Part shown: piece after piece, positions 25,072 to 32,872 of the stretch
How positions within the stretch are numbered: the first letter of the stretch is position 1
How the letters are laid out: each line of letters begins with the position of its first letter
Source of the DNA: Candidatus Melainabacteria bacterium
GTDB taxonomy: Bacteria > Cyanobacteriota > Vampirovibrionia > 2-02-FULL-35-15
NCBI GenBank assembly: GCA_016193285.1
Contig: JACPSL010000033.1
Span: forward strand, 1-42,728
Reading direction: 5' to 3'
Length of the DNA: 42,728 bases
The notes under the pieces: generated by a model
What the model was told of the DNA's origin: nothing
Seen by the model: the letters and a program-made list of their open reading frames with translations, nothing else
The model's database searches: none
Made by a program: the position numbers and the translations under genes

Positions 25072-26259
25072 ATGAAAGAATCTCGGCCAACTACAAAAAA
25101 AACAAAATTACTTGTTGTAGATGACTCAAGCAACAACAGAGCAGCAATTAGTTATTGGCTTGAAGGTGAAAACTATGAGATACTACATGCTTCATGTGGA
25201 ATAAGTGCATTAAAAATTGTGGAAGCATTTGTTCCAGATATTATTCTGCTTGATTATAATCTTCCAGGAATTGATGGTATTGAAGTTTGCCAGAAAATCA
25301 GAACAAATTCAAAGCTCCCTTTTATTCCTATCATTATGATGAGCTCTTATGCACCAGAAGTAAACGTTATAGCTTTAGAACAAGGTGTAGATGAATTCAT
25401 TATTATGCCAATAAAGCCAAATGAATTAAAATCCCGTTTAAGAGCAATGCTAAGACTCAAGAATGCAATAGCAAAATCAATTGAGCTTGTTAAAGAAAAC
25501 AAAAAGTTACAGGAGTTAGACAAGATAAAATCAAATTTTGTTTCAAAAGTTTCACATGAATTAAGGACACCTTTACAAGCTATCCTTGGTTACTCGGATA
25601 TTTTAATGCAAGGCTTACAAGGAGAATTAAACTACCCTCAGAAATTAATGGTAAAACAGGTTAGAGAAGGTGGAGCTCAGCTATTAAGTTTAATAAACCA
25701 GTTGTTAGATTTTGCAACTGTTGAACAAGAGAAAATACACATAAGTGTTGAAATATTTAGTGTTGAAAATGTGTTTAATTATTTATCTCAAGCAGTTACC
25801 CCTCTTGCATTAAAAAAGAAAATAGATTTAAAGTTTATTTTAGAAGACAAGAACATACAATTAGAATCCAGCAGGGAATTCATTGAGAAGATATTATTAA
25901 ATATTATTTCTAATTCCATTAAATTCTCAAGTGAAAAGAGCAAAGTTCTTGTATCAGCAAAGGAATATTCTGGTGAGTATATTGAATTTAAGATTCAAGA
26001 TGAAGGTATCGGTATTTCTAAGTCAAACATTACTTACATTTTTGATAAGTTTTGGCAAGTAGATGATTCAATTACCAGGTCACAAGGTGGCTTGGGAATT
26101 GGACTAGCTTTATCAAAAAAACTTGTAACAATTTTAGGCGGGCATATTTCAGTAAATAGCAAACCAAATCAAGGTTCTGTATTTGTTGTTAAATTACCTA
26201 AAGAATTTAAACAATACGTTCCAATAGTTGAAGATCACACTCTAGAAAATGTTGTTTAA
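25072..26259 (+). CDS. Receiver-histidine kinase hybrid (REC-HisKA-HATPase)
   Basis: The product is 395 aa from the ATG at 25072 (GGAGA twelve bases before it); the frame also allows a TTG at 25045. The order is reversed relative to classic hybrids: an N-terminal receiver with Asp61 (IILLDYNLPGID) and VVDDSS, a coiled linker, then HisKA with His162 (KVSHELRTPLQAILGY) and an ATPase with N-box NIISNSIKFSS, G1 DEGIGIS and G2 GLGIGLALSKKL. Such proteins take a phosphoryl input on the receiver, which controls the kinase, so it may sit downstream of another kinase, perhaps the divergent GAF kinase. One oddity is MPIKP, where FIxKP is usual at the receiver lysine. The 3' end overlaps yqeK by 18 bases. 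Confidence 0.9.
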   Translation: MKESRPTTKKTKLLVVDDSSNNRAAISYWLEGENYEILHASCGISALKIVEAFVPDIILLDYNLPGIDGIEVCQKIRTNSKLPFIPIIMMSSYAPEVNVIALEQGVDEFIIMPIKPNELKSRLRAMLRLKNAIAKSIELVKENKKLQELDKIKSNFVSKVSHELRTPLQAILGYSDILMQGLQGELNYPQKLMVKQVREGGAQLLSLINQLLDFATVEQEKIHISVEIFSVENVFNYLSQAVTPLALKKKIDLKFILEDKNIQLESSREFIEKILLNIISNSIKFSSEKSKVLVSAKEYSGEYIEFKIQDEGIGISKSNITYIFDKFWQVDDSITRSQGGLGIGLALSKKLVTILGGHISVNSKPNQGSVFVVKLPKEFKQYVPIVEDHTLENVV

Positions 26260-26844
26260 TAACCAATTTCTTGCTTTTATTGTAAGTGGATGAACTTTTT
26301 TATTTCTTTCAATGACATCTAATATTTTTTTATCTATAGCTAGCAGTATTGCTGCTTTTAATCCTTTCTCCTTAAATATTTTTCTAACAGGTGCAGCAAA
26401 TTTTTTTTCTCTACCTGGCTCAGTTGCATCTGCAAGATATATAAGCATGCCTATTTTACCCATATCTGGCTCAGCCAAAGTATGACATCTAATGCCACTT
26501 AGTACATCTTCATCATTAATCCCAAATTTTTCTTTAGCTATTTCTGCTCCAACTCTTGCATGTAAAATGTGAGGCATATTATAATCTACTTCATCTAAAT
26601 CAATGTTTTTTTGCTTAGCAATTTCTAAAAGTTTTTCATCTGGCAATTCTTTTGCTATATCATGAAGCCATGCAGACAATTCTGCTTTGTAACGATCAAG
26701 CTCTAGTTTCTTAGCATATCTTTTTGCTGTTTTTACAACTCGAACGATGTGACTAAATCTATCTTCGCTAACATTTTGTTTTAACCAAGATTCAATTTCA
26801 GGTTTTAATTTTTTTAATTCGTGTTTTATGTTTGAATCATACAT
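26242..26844 (-). CDS. yqeK: HD-domain hydrolase YqeK (probable Ap4A hydrolase)
   Basis: A 200-aa HD-superfamily protein: HIVRVVKTAKRYAKKL supplies the first His, AWLHDIAKELP the HD pair, HILHARVGAEIA and GIRCHTLAEPDMGKIGMLIYLADATEP the remaining metal ligands. YqeK proteins hydrolyse diadenosine tetraphosphate symmetrically to ADP and so limit this alarmone. The start shares a base with the pheS stop (TAATG), so synthesis is coupled to the tRNA synthetase subunit. That coupling is sensible, because aminoacyl-tRNA synthetases are the main source of Ap4A. Confidence 0.9.
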   Translation of the reverse strand: MYDSNIKHELKKLKPEIESWLKQNVSEDRFSHIVRVVKTAKRYAKKLELDRYKAELSAWLHDIAKELPDEKLLEIAKQKNIDLDEVDYNMPHILHARVGAEIAKEKFGINDEDVLSGIRCHTLAEPDMGKIGMLIYLADATEPGREKKFAAPVRKIFKEKGLKAAILLAIDKKILDVIERNKKVHPLTIKARNWLLNNIF

Positions 26845-27881
26845 TAAAATTGTTTTAAAAACCTTATATCTCCAGTAAAGAAGTATCTGATGTCTGGAAT
26901 CTTATACTTTAGCATTGTAAATCTTTCTAATCCTAATCCAGCAGCAAATCCAATCCACTCATTAGGATTAATATCTACTGCAAGTAAAACATTTGGATCT
27001 ACCATTCCACAGCCAAGCAATTCTAAGAAGCCTCTATTTCCACAAGTAGTACACCCAGCTCCATCACAAAATGGACACTCTGCATCAAGCTCAGCACTTG
27101 GCTCTGTAAAAGGGAAGAAGTCAGGCCTAAATCTTGTTTTAATTTCTTTTCCAAAAAATTTATTTGTAAACTCATTTAAAACCCATTTCATATTTCCAAA
27201 AGTTAGTTCTTTTTCTACTGCTAATATTTCAAGCTGATGAAAAAATGGCATTTTTCTAGCGTTAATTTCTTCATTTCTATAAACTCTTCCATGAGCTAGA
27301 ACTCTGAGTGGCGGCTTCATTTTTTCCATTGTTCTGATTTGAACAGTAGATGTGTGACTACGTAAGAGAACATGTGGTGCAACATTTGTGTAAAAAGTAT
27401 CTTGTTCATCTCTTGCAGGGTGATCAGGAGGAGTATTTAAAGCAGTAAAATTATAAAAATCTGTTTCTACTTCTGGTCCCTGAACTGTACTAAATCCCAT
27501 TCCATGAAAGATGTCTATAATTTCCTCTGTAACTAAACTTAGTGGATGTTCATGTCCTGCTTCATGAGGGATGCCTGGTAAAGTTATATCAAACGTATGT
27601 TTTGAAAGTTTTTCCTCAAGTTCCTTATCTTCAATAAATTGTTTTTTGTTGTCATATAAGTTTTTAATATATTCAGTTAAATCATTTAAAAGTTTTCCAT
27701 AGCCTGGTCTTTCGTCTTGTGGAATATTTTTAAGATTTTTTCTTTCAGTAGTAATAAAGCTCTTCTCTCCTAAATATTTAATTCGGAATGATTCAAGGGT
27801 TTTTGAGTCAATAACTTTTACTAAGTCTGATTCAATTTCACCTTTAAGTTTTTTAATTGCATCTTCTAAAGTGTTAATCAT
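26844..27881 (-). CDS. pheS: Phenylalanyl-tRNA synthetase alpha subunit
   Basis: Class II synthetase subunit of 345 aa with an N-terminal coiled coil for tRNA contact. Motif 2 region LLRSHTSTVQIRTM, GFSTVQGPEVETDFYNFTALNTPPDHPARDEQDTFY and motif 3 GFAAGLGLERFTML are clear. An insertion CPFCDGAGCTTCGNRGFLELLGCGMV carries four cysteines in a zinc-knuckle arrangement, a known variant in many bacteria. pheT is not adjacent in this window; the next gene upstream is a divergent nurA, so the alpha and beta subunits are split here or pheT lies elsewhere. Confidence 0.96.
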   Translation of the reverse strand: MINTLEDAIKKLKGEIESDLVKVIDSKTLESFRIKYLGEKSFITTERKNLKNIPQDERPGYGKLLNDLTEYIKNLYDNKKQFIEDKELEEKLSKHTFDITLPGIPHEAGHEHPLSLVTEEIIDIFHGMGFSTVQGPEVETDFYNFTALNTPPDHPARDEQDTFYTNVAPHVLLRSHTSTVQIRTMEKMKPPLRVLAHGRVYRNEEINARKMPFFHQLEILAVEKELTFGNMKWVLNEFTNKFFGKEIKTRFRPDFFPFTEPSAELDAECPFCDGAGCTTCGNRGFLELLGCGMVDPNVLLAVDINPNEWIGFAAGLGLERFTMLKYKIPDIRYFFTGDIRFLKQF

Positions 27882-27913
27882 AGTATTTATTAATTATAGA
27901 ATATAATAAAGAA

Positions 27914-29143
27914 ATGCCATTAGATTTAAAAAAACTCATAACTCAAGTTAAAAATATTGAAAGACAAGACTCAAGGGATTTAAATCAACAAAGGCTTGAT
28001 TCCACCTTTAAGGTTTTTCAGTCAGCTTTAGAAAGTGGAGAACACTTGATTTCCAAGCTTCTTGAAACACAAAGTTCTAAGAAGTCTGTTTTTTTCTTCG
28101 CTGTTCCTGAGTCTAGATCTAAGAAGCTAGATCATATATATGAATGCGATAAAAATTTTTCATTATCTCATATAGTGGTAGCTACTGATGGCTCACAAAT
28201 AGTTCCTTCTGCACATGAGTTTACTAGTGCTTCACTAATAAATATAGGAATAGTAAGTATCCCTTATTTTAATAAGAATATTGCAGTGGTTTTAAACTCA
28301 GAACCAACAATTTACAATTCACTAGATGAAATTAATTCATTTAGTAATTCAGAAAATGTTCAAGAAGAAGATCTTATTTCATATGAACGTACTTTAAAAG
28401 AAATAGAAGAATTGGTTTTACAAGTAAAAAAATATAAGTCATATGACACCCCAGTTATTGCTCTTTTAGATGGAACATTCATTCATTGGCATTTAGAAAA
28501 GTTTAGTAATGCTTTTATTGAAAGTTTTATTAAGAGATTTTCAGATGCTTTGTTTGAACTTAAATCATTAAATATTCCTGTTGCTAGTTTTTTAAGTAAT
28601 TCAAGATCAAACGATTTAATTAATATGCTTAAGATTTATAAGTGTCCTTATGAATTAGTTGACTGTAAAAAACATTGCTCGGATATAAATTCAAAAAATT
28701 TACCGTGTAATCCAATGCCTGACTACAAGCCAGTTCTAGATAGGAGACTTGTTGAAAAATTTCTACCAGTAAATCAAAGTAACTTAGGGAATCGGACTGT
28801 TGCTTTTAAATCAAATAGCAAAATATTAAATTACTATCCTAACGATTTAAAGGTTTTATTCTTTTATATGAATACTGGCACTGAAATTGCAAGGGTAGAA
28901 CTTCCTTATTATGTAGCTAGTGATGATAAGCTCATGAATTTATTGCACAACGTTTTAGCTCTCCAATGCAAGGTAGGTTTTGGTTATCCTATCGTTCTGG
29001 GTGAAGCTCACTTACAGGCAGTAGTAAGTAAAAATGATCGCAGGGTGTTTTATGATCTTATTCGTGAACAATTGCTAAAAAATTCTCAAAGACCTGTGGC
29101 TTTATCAAGTAAGGAACTAAAAAAAAGAATTAGTTTTGTTTAG
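27914..29143 (+). CDS. NurA-domain nuclease
   Basis: A 409-aa protein with the NurA motifs: VVATDGSQIVPSAHE supplies the first catalytic Asp (about residue 94), VIALLDGTFIHWHLEKF the second, and a C-terminal YPIVLGEAHLQAVVSKNDRRVFY matches the conserved end with an Asp in NDR. NurA is a 5'-3' nuclease that works with the HerA ATPase in DNA end resection. No herA is seen in the window. The Cys-containing stretch KCPYELVDCKKHCSDINSKNLPC in the middle is not typical and could bind metal. It diverges from pheS by 32 bases. Confidence 0.78.
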   Translation: MPLDLKKLITQVKNIERQDSRDLNQQRLDSTFKVFQSALESGEHLISKLLETQSSKKSVFFFAVPESRSKKLDHIYECDKNFSLSHIVVATDGSQIVPSAHEFTSASLINIGIVSIPYFNKNIAVVLNSEPTIYNSLDEINSFSNSENVQEEDLISYERTLKEIEELVLQVKKYKSYDTPVIALLDGTFIHWHLEKFSNAFIESFIKRFSDALFELKSLNIPVASFLSNSRSNDLINMLKIYKCPYELVDCKKHCSDINSKNLPCNPMPDYKPVLDRRLVEKFLPVNQSNLGNRTVAFKSNSKILNYYPNDLKVLFFYMNTGTEIARVELPYYVASDDKLMNLLHNVLALQCKVGFGYPIVLGEAHLQAVVSKNDRRVFYDLIREQLLKNSQRPVALSSKELKKRISFV

Positions 29144-30137
29144 TTGATTCACTGACTTTTGTTGTTGCTTCTCTTGCTTTGTGAACAATTTCTTTTAACA
29201 CTGGAGAGACACGGTTAATCGCGTCTCTCCGAACATTTTTTTGATTTAATTCCTCATATCTGGTATTTAATCTTGTTAGATTATCATTAAAATCTTTAAT
29301 CTTTTGTTTTAATTCTAAAGTTTTAACCATGCTATCAAGTTGAGTTAGAGAAGCATTGATTTGATTTAAATGATCTAAAATCATAGTTTTAAAATCATCC
29401 AGATTTGTAATAAATTCTGGCTTTAAAACATTGTTTGATATTTCTGTTAAATTTTCTGAAAAGATTTTAAATTGAGGTTTAAAAGTAGTAGGAAAATCTT
29501 TGTCAGTTACTATTTCCCTTAAAGAAGATATTGGCTTTTGAAGTTTGAATAAAAGTTCATTAAAGTTATCTTTTACTAATCTTAAATTTTGCTCATACTG
29601 ACTAAGTCTTACAGCTATTTCATCAAGTGCATCTTTTGAATTAGCTAAAGTTAGTCTAGCTTGTTCAAAATTTTCAGGTGTAATTTTTTTTATAATCACT
29701 TCTGAGAAATTTTTCAGATTTTGTAAAAGATCTAAAGAAGCCTGCATCCAGCTTTCAGTTGTAATTGGTTCTTGGACTATAAATGCTTTTATATCATTTG
29801 AAGTGTCTTCTCTTGGTGGAATTATTTCTAGAATCCTGCCTTTATTTGGTCTAAATGAAGTAACTTTAAGTTCAGAACCAGCTTGTGGTATTGGAAAGGA
29901 TTTGTTTGTAATTTTTATTTTTACAATAATTCCATCTTTAACTGGTTTTGTTTTTATTACTTTTCCTACTTTTACACCAAGAGCAGTAACAGGAGCTCCT
30001 TTTGGAAGCCCATCAATGTTTTTAAATTTTGCTTCAAAGGTTCTTTGGGAGTTTTGATAAACAAAAAAACTAACTCCAAGAAAAAGTGCAATAAGAAAAT
30101 ATGACATCAAACGCAGCATAGTTAAAATGTTAACCAA
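29130..30137 (-). CDS. MCE/MlaD-family lipid transport protein
   Basis: One N-terminal membrane anchor (LMSYFLIALFLGVSFFVYQ), followed by an MCE domain (RTFEAKFKNIDGLPKGAPVTALGVKVGKVIKTKP ... GRILEIIPP) and a long helical, coiled-coil tail. MCE proteins form hexameric rings or tunnels that carry phospholipid between membranes with an ABC transporter, here implying a diderm envelope. No mlaE or mlaF genes are next to it. Residues 303-312 (RRDAINRVSP) near the C-terminus are encoded by a copy of the 28-bp palindromic repeat, within the non-conserved tail. The 3' end overlaps nurA by 14 bases. Confidence 0.85.
   Translation of the reverse strand: MVNILTMLRLMSYFLIALFLGVSFFVYQNSQRTFEAKFKNIDGLPKGAPVTALGVKVGKVIKTKPVKDGIIVKIKITNKSFPIPQAGSELKVTSFRPNKGRILEIIPPREDTSNDIKAFIVQEPITTESWMQASLDLLQNLKNFSEVIIKKITPENFEQARLTLANSKDALDEIAVRLSQYEQNLRLVKDNFNELLFKLQKPISSLREIVTDKDFPTTFKPQFKIFSENLTEISNNVLKPEFITNLDDFKTMILDHLNQINASLTQLDSMVKTLELKQKIKDFNDNLTRLNTRYEELNQKNVRRDAINRVSPVLKEIVHKAREATTKVSESTKQN
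29203..29230. repeat. 28-bp palindromic repeat, copy C (inside the MCE gene)
   Basis: Ends GGAGAGAC and GTCTCTCC, inner ACG/CGC with one mismatch, around GTTAAT-type centre bases; 28 bp in all. The outermost pair changed together, GGAGAG/CTCTCC instead of GTAGAG/CTCTAC, which keeps the stem. Translated on the minus strand as RRDAINRVSP in the MCE protein tail. Confidence 0.88.
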
Positions 30138-30452
30138 TAAGGTTATAAAAAATCAATCGCTTTGCGTAAGATACTTGGATAAAGTATCAAGCTACCAACC
30201 AACAGGAAGTAATGCAAATTAGTCTTACCAAGACTGTAAAAAAGTTGTAGCAATAGCTTTGCTTCACAATACTTAAAAGAAATTTTTAATCTATGTATGA
30301 AATTGGGGGAATAGTTAAAACTTAGGATTGATTTAGTAATAGTTTTTAAAGAACATAATTACTATTTTGATTACTGTCTTGAATTTTATTTTACATGTAG
30401 TACAATTATCATCAAGCTAAAAGAACTGGCAATTTAAAAACAGTGTAAAGCA
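30138..30452. other. Intergenic region between the MCE gene and the OmpR-type regulator
   Basis: This 315-base gap separates two divergent genes. Apart from a sigma70-like promoter at 30379-30406, nothing firm is visible: no reading frame of useful length, no tRNA and no clear long inverted repeat. It probably holds both promoters. Confidence 0.6.
30379..30406 (+). promoter_or_regulatory. Sigma70-type promoter of the OmpR-type regulator gene
   Basis: TTGAAT at 30379-30384 and TACAAT at 30401-30406 are separated by 16 bases. The -10 end lies about 47 bases before the regulator ATG. Matches to consensus are four of six (TTGACA) and five of six (TATAAT). It is the best promoter candidate in this gap. 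Confidence 0.5.
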
Positions 30453-31136
30453 ATGAGCACAAAGATCCTTATCGTCGATGAAGACGATAGTACTTTTGTA
30501 CAATTACAGAACTTCTTATCAAAGAATGGGCTGATACTACTGAGTGCTAAAAATGGCAAAGAAGGACTTGAATTAGCCCTAAAAGAAAAACCAAATCTTG
30601 TCATACTAGAGACTATCCTTCCCGAAATGGATGGTTTTTCTGTTTGTAAATCGCTTAGAGCTTTTGGTTTTAAAAATCCAATTATATTTCTAACTAAAAA
30701 ATCATCTGAAATTGATGCTGTAATTGGACTAGAACTCGGTGCACAAGATTATATTAGAAAACCTTTTCAGCCTAATGAACTTCTTGCGCGCATTGAAGTT
30801 CAGCTTAAACAAAATCAGCTTGAAAATTTTGACAAGAAAATAATTGTAAAGGATTTGGAAATTGATCTTGAAAGAAGAAAAGTAAAATACAGAGGTGAAG
30901 TAAAAGATCTTACCCATAAAGAATTTCAGCTCTTATATGCACTGGCTCAATGTCCAAATAAAGTCTTTTCAAGAAATGAACTTTTAAACAATGTTTGGGG
31001 CTGGCAACAATTTGGGCAAACAAGAACAGTAGATATTCACATTGGATATCTAAGAAAAAAATTTGAACCTAACCCAAGAAGGCCCATACTTCTACAAACT
31101 ATAAGAGGTGTTGGATATACATTAAATACTGAGTAG
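30453..31136 (+). CDS. OmpR/PhoB-type response regulator with Glu at the phosphorylation site
   Basis: A 227-aa receiver plus winged-helix protein. The receiver keeps the acidic cluster (VDEDD), Thr81 and Lys103 (YIRKPF), but the phosphoacceptor position in LVILETILPEMDG is Glu53 (codon GAG), not Asp. Glu at this site can mimic the phosphorylated state, so it may bind DNA without a kinase; no kinase gene is adjacent. The C-terminal domain is a standard OmpR winged helix (KDLTHKEFQLLYAL, SRNELLNNVWG, TVDIHIGYLRKKFE, TIRGVGYTL). The stop codon TAG is supplied by a 28-bp palindromic repeat that starts one base before it. Confidence 0.9.
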   Translation: MSTKILIVDEDDSTFVQLQNFLSKNGLILLSAKNGKEGLELALKEKPNLVILETILPEMDGFSVCKSLRAFGFKNPIIFLTKKSSEIDAVIGLELGAQDYIRKPFQPNELLARIEVQLKQNQLENFDKKIIVKDLEIDLERRKVKYRGEVKDLTHKEFQLLYALAQCPNKVFSRNELLNNVWGWQQFGQTRTVDIHIGYLRKKFEPNPRRPILLQTIRGVGYTLNTE

Positions 31137-31160
31137 AGATGCCCTATTGGGCGTCTCTAC
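31133..31160. repeat. 28-bp palindromic repeat, copy D (at the regulator stop codon)
   Basis: GTAGAGATGCCC and GGGCGTCTCTAC pair with one mismatch around TATT, 28 bp in all. Its second to fourth bases (31134-31136) are the TAG stop of the regulator gene. It may also act as a transcript-end hairpin, though no T-run follows. Confidence 0.9.
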
Positions 31161-31163
31161 TCA

Positions 31164-31181
31164 GACATGCCACGACATGTC
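31164..31181. repeat. Short inverted repeat next to copy D
   Basis: GACATG (31164-31169) and CATGTC (31176-31181) surround a six-base loop. It stands three bases after copy D, making two hairpins in a row between the regulator and the DUF2721 gene. Function is unknown. Confidence 0.5.
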
Positions 31182-31201
31182 CCTGGTAAAATATATTAAT
31201 T

Positions 31202-31651
31202 GTGAATGAAACAGCAACATTTACTTCACTAATTACAATGGCTATTTTAATTTCCGCATGTGGGAATCTTATTTCTTCAACAAGTACACGATTAATTAAG
31301 GTTACAGACATTTGTAGAGCCTACTGTGAAAAGGCAAAGAAAGAAACAAATAAAGATGAACTTGAACAATTATTTATCAAGCTTGAAAAAGTTGGGCCAA
31401 GAATAAGGCTTTTAGAAACTGCACTTACAATGTTTTATTCTTCATTAAGCTGTTTTGCTCTTACAACGTTATTTATGTCACTTGATCAAATCATCTCAAA
31501 AGATTTACGCTTACTTACTTTAGCAAGCGGTATTGTAGGTGTTATAATTTTGCCAATAGCAAGCATTATACTTGTATTAGAAAGACAATTTACTATGAAA
31601 TCAATTTGGCAAGAAATTGATTATGTAAACAAAATATTTAAAAAAAATTAG
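31202..31651 (+). CDS. DUF2721-family membrane protein
   Basis: A 149-aa protein with an N-terminal hydrophobic helix (SLITMAILISACGNLISST), a soluble helical stretch, and two C-terminal membrane helices (LTMFYSSLSCFALTTLFMSL and LLTLASGIVGVIILPIASIILVLE). This layout and the TRLI...IRLLETAL pattern fit the DUF2721 family, common in Cyanobacteria and proteobacteria and of unknown function. The start is GTG at 31202, with no obvious ribosome-binding site. It lies close behind the OmpR-type regulator, so the two could share a transcript if the hairpins between them do not stop it. Confidence 0.65.
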   Translation: MNETATFTSLITMAILISACGNLISSTSTRLIKVTDICRAYCEKAKKETNKDELEQLFIKLEKVGPRIRLLETALTMFYSSLSCFALTTLFMSLDQIISKDLRLLTLASGIVGVIILPIASIILVLERQFTMKSIWQEIDYVNKIFKKN

Positions 31652-31658
31652 TCTGTGT

Positions 31659-31973
31659 TTAGTAGTTATTGTTATAGCTTCTTCTGTTTTGATAACCACC
31701 TGAGTATCCACCTCGTTCTCCCTCAGATTGTTCTCTTGCAAAACTAACATTAATTGGTCTGCCTTTTACATCAGCACCATTTAATGCTTCTATAGCCTGC
31801 TCAGCATTTGATTCTGCCTTCATTTCAACAAAACCAAATCCTCTGGAGCGGCCTGTTCTTCTATCAACTATTACTTTAGCTGATGCTACTTCTCCATATT
31901 CTTTAAACAGATCTTCTAATTCAACATCAGTAATCTGAAACGATAAATTGCCAACAAAAATTTTCTTTGCCAT
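31659..31973 (-). CDS. RRM RNA-binding protein, cyanobacterial Rbp type
   Basis: One RRM domain of about 80 residues with RNP2 IFVGNLSF and RNP1 RSRGFGFVEM, followed by a short Gly/Tyr/Asn/Arg tail (GGYSGGYQNRRSYNNNY), 104 aa in all from the ATG at 31973. The frame is open to 32036, but that extension is the leader, not protein. Such small glycine-tailed RRM proteins are typical of Cyanobacteria, where several are cold-induced RNA chaperones or mRNA-localising factors. The ribosome-binding site AGAGGA is locked inside a perfect 13-bp leader hairpin, suggesting translational control, possibly by temperature or by the protein itself. Confidence 0.93.
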   Translation of the reverse strand: MAKKIFVGNLSFQITDVELEDLFKEYGEVASAKVIVDRRTGRSRGFGFVEMKAESNAEQAIEALNGADVKGRPINVSFAREQSEGERGGYSGGYQNRRSYNNNY

Positions 31974-31975
31974 TT

Positions 31976-32024
31976 TTAATCCTCTTTCTTTTACTAACAG
32001 TGATAACTTTCGAAAGAGGATTAA
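31976..32024 (-). promoter_or_regulatory. Leader hairpin hiding the rbp ribosome-binding site
   Basis: Positions 32012-32024 and 31976-31988 are perfectly complementary over 13 bp with a 23-base loop. On the minus-strand mRNA the 3' arm is GAAAGAGGATTAA, and the start codon follows after two bases. The whole Shine-Dalgarno AGAGGA is in the stem. The structure is seen directly. The regulatory role is inference. Confidence 0.75.
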
Positions 32025-32119
32025 GGAAAAGATCAAACTAAAGACCAGAACCCAACACTCTTCTCAAGATCACAAACTAATCCTACTTTTACACAGTGGA
32101 TGTAAACATTGTACCACGC

Positions 32120-32626
32120 CTACTTCTTTTTTAACTTACAATTTGATTTGTTATAGTAACAAGTTCTCTTTTTAACCATCTTTTCATAAATCTCTCTTAA
32201 CTTCTTTTCAGCAAAATCATTATGTAACAGTGGATTTAAAACCTTTGTTGCTGCCAGGTTATCAATAATTGTTTTAAACACTTGATAGCCAACAATTACT
32301 TCTCCAGTAGGAGTTACCATATGAACATCCCTTTCACATGCTTCTTTAGTTAAATTGGGAAATAGTTTATAAACAGTATCATCTCTATAGGATAAAAATT
32401 GAAATTTACTTTCCCAATCCAAGAGCTTGATATTTTTTTTAGCATCTCTACAATATGGACAAATACTGTCATAAATTACCCAATAATATTTATTAACTTT
32501 GTAAATTTCTCTTAGAGTTTGTTTATCTAAAGTTTTTGAATGAGGAAACTTTTCTTTTGCAATTGAATCTTGAACATATGCACTAAGAATAATTAGTAAA
32601 ACAAATAAACTTATTTTTTTTAACAT
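32120..32626 (-). CDS. Exported thioredoxin-like DCC (DUF393) protein
   Basis: A 168-aa protein from the ATG at 32626; the frame extends to 32728 but only this start gives a proper signal peptide (LKKISLFVLLIILSAYVQDSIA). The mature part contains WVIYDSICPYCRDAKKNIKLLDWESKFQFLSYRDD, the DCC/DUF393 pattern with a CPYC redox pair in place of DxxCxxC, and HMVTPTGEVIVGYQVFKTI, the family's second block. It is probably a periplasmic thiol-disulfide oxidoreductase. It lies at the edge of a group of exported proteins, two of them Cys-rich, for which it could handle disulfides; that link is inference. Confidence 0.75.
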   Translation of the reverse strand: MLKKISLFVLLIILSAYVQDSIAKEKFPHSKTLDKQTLREIYKVNKYYWVIYDSICPYCRDAKKNIKLLDWESKFQFLSYRDDTVYKLFPNLTKEACERDVHMVTPTGEVIVGYQVFKTIIDNLAATKVLNPLLHNDFAEKKLREIYEKMVKKRTCYYNKSNCKLKKK

Positions 32627-32872
32627 GTTAGAAAGCGTTTTCTTTTTCCCTCTAAGTTCCTTTTGCTCCCAAAGAATAATAATACACAATATGTGAAAAC
32701 AAGATAATTGTTTTAACCCTAATAACATTTGTTATACTTTGAAAAAAATATGAAGAAACATCTCTCCTTAGGGTAAGTATTACAAGGTGACATAAATCAC
32801 AAACAAAAGTAAACTTTCTTAATCGGCTCTTAATTATATAGTGAGAGAAGTTTTAGTAGGTTTAATCTACCA

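Noticed and set aside
31974-32036. 21-residue extension of the RRM protein
   Set aside because: It consists of the leader hairpin; the RRM begins at the ATG at 31973 as in homologues.
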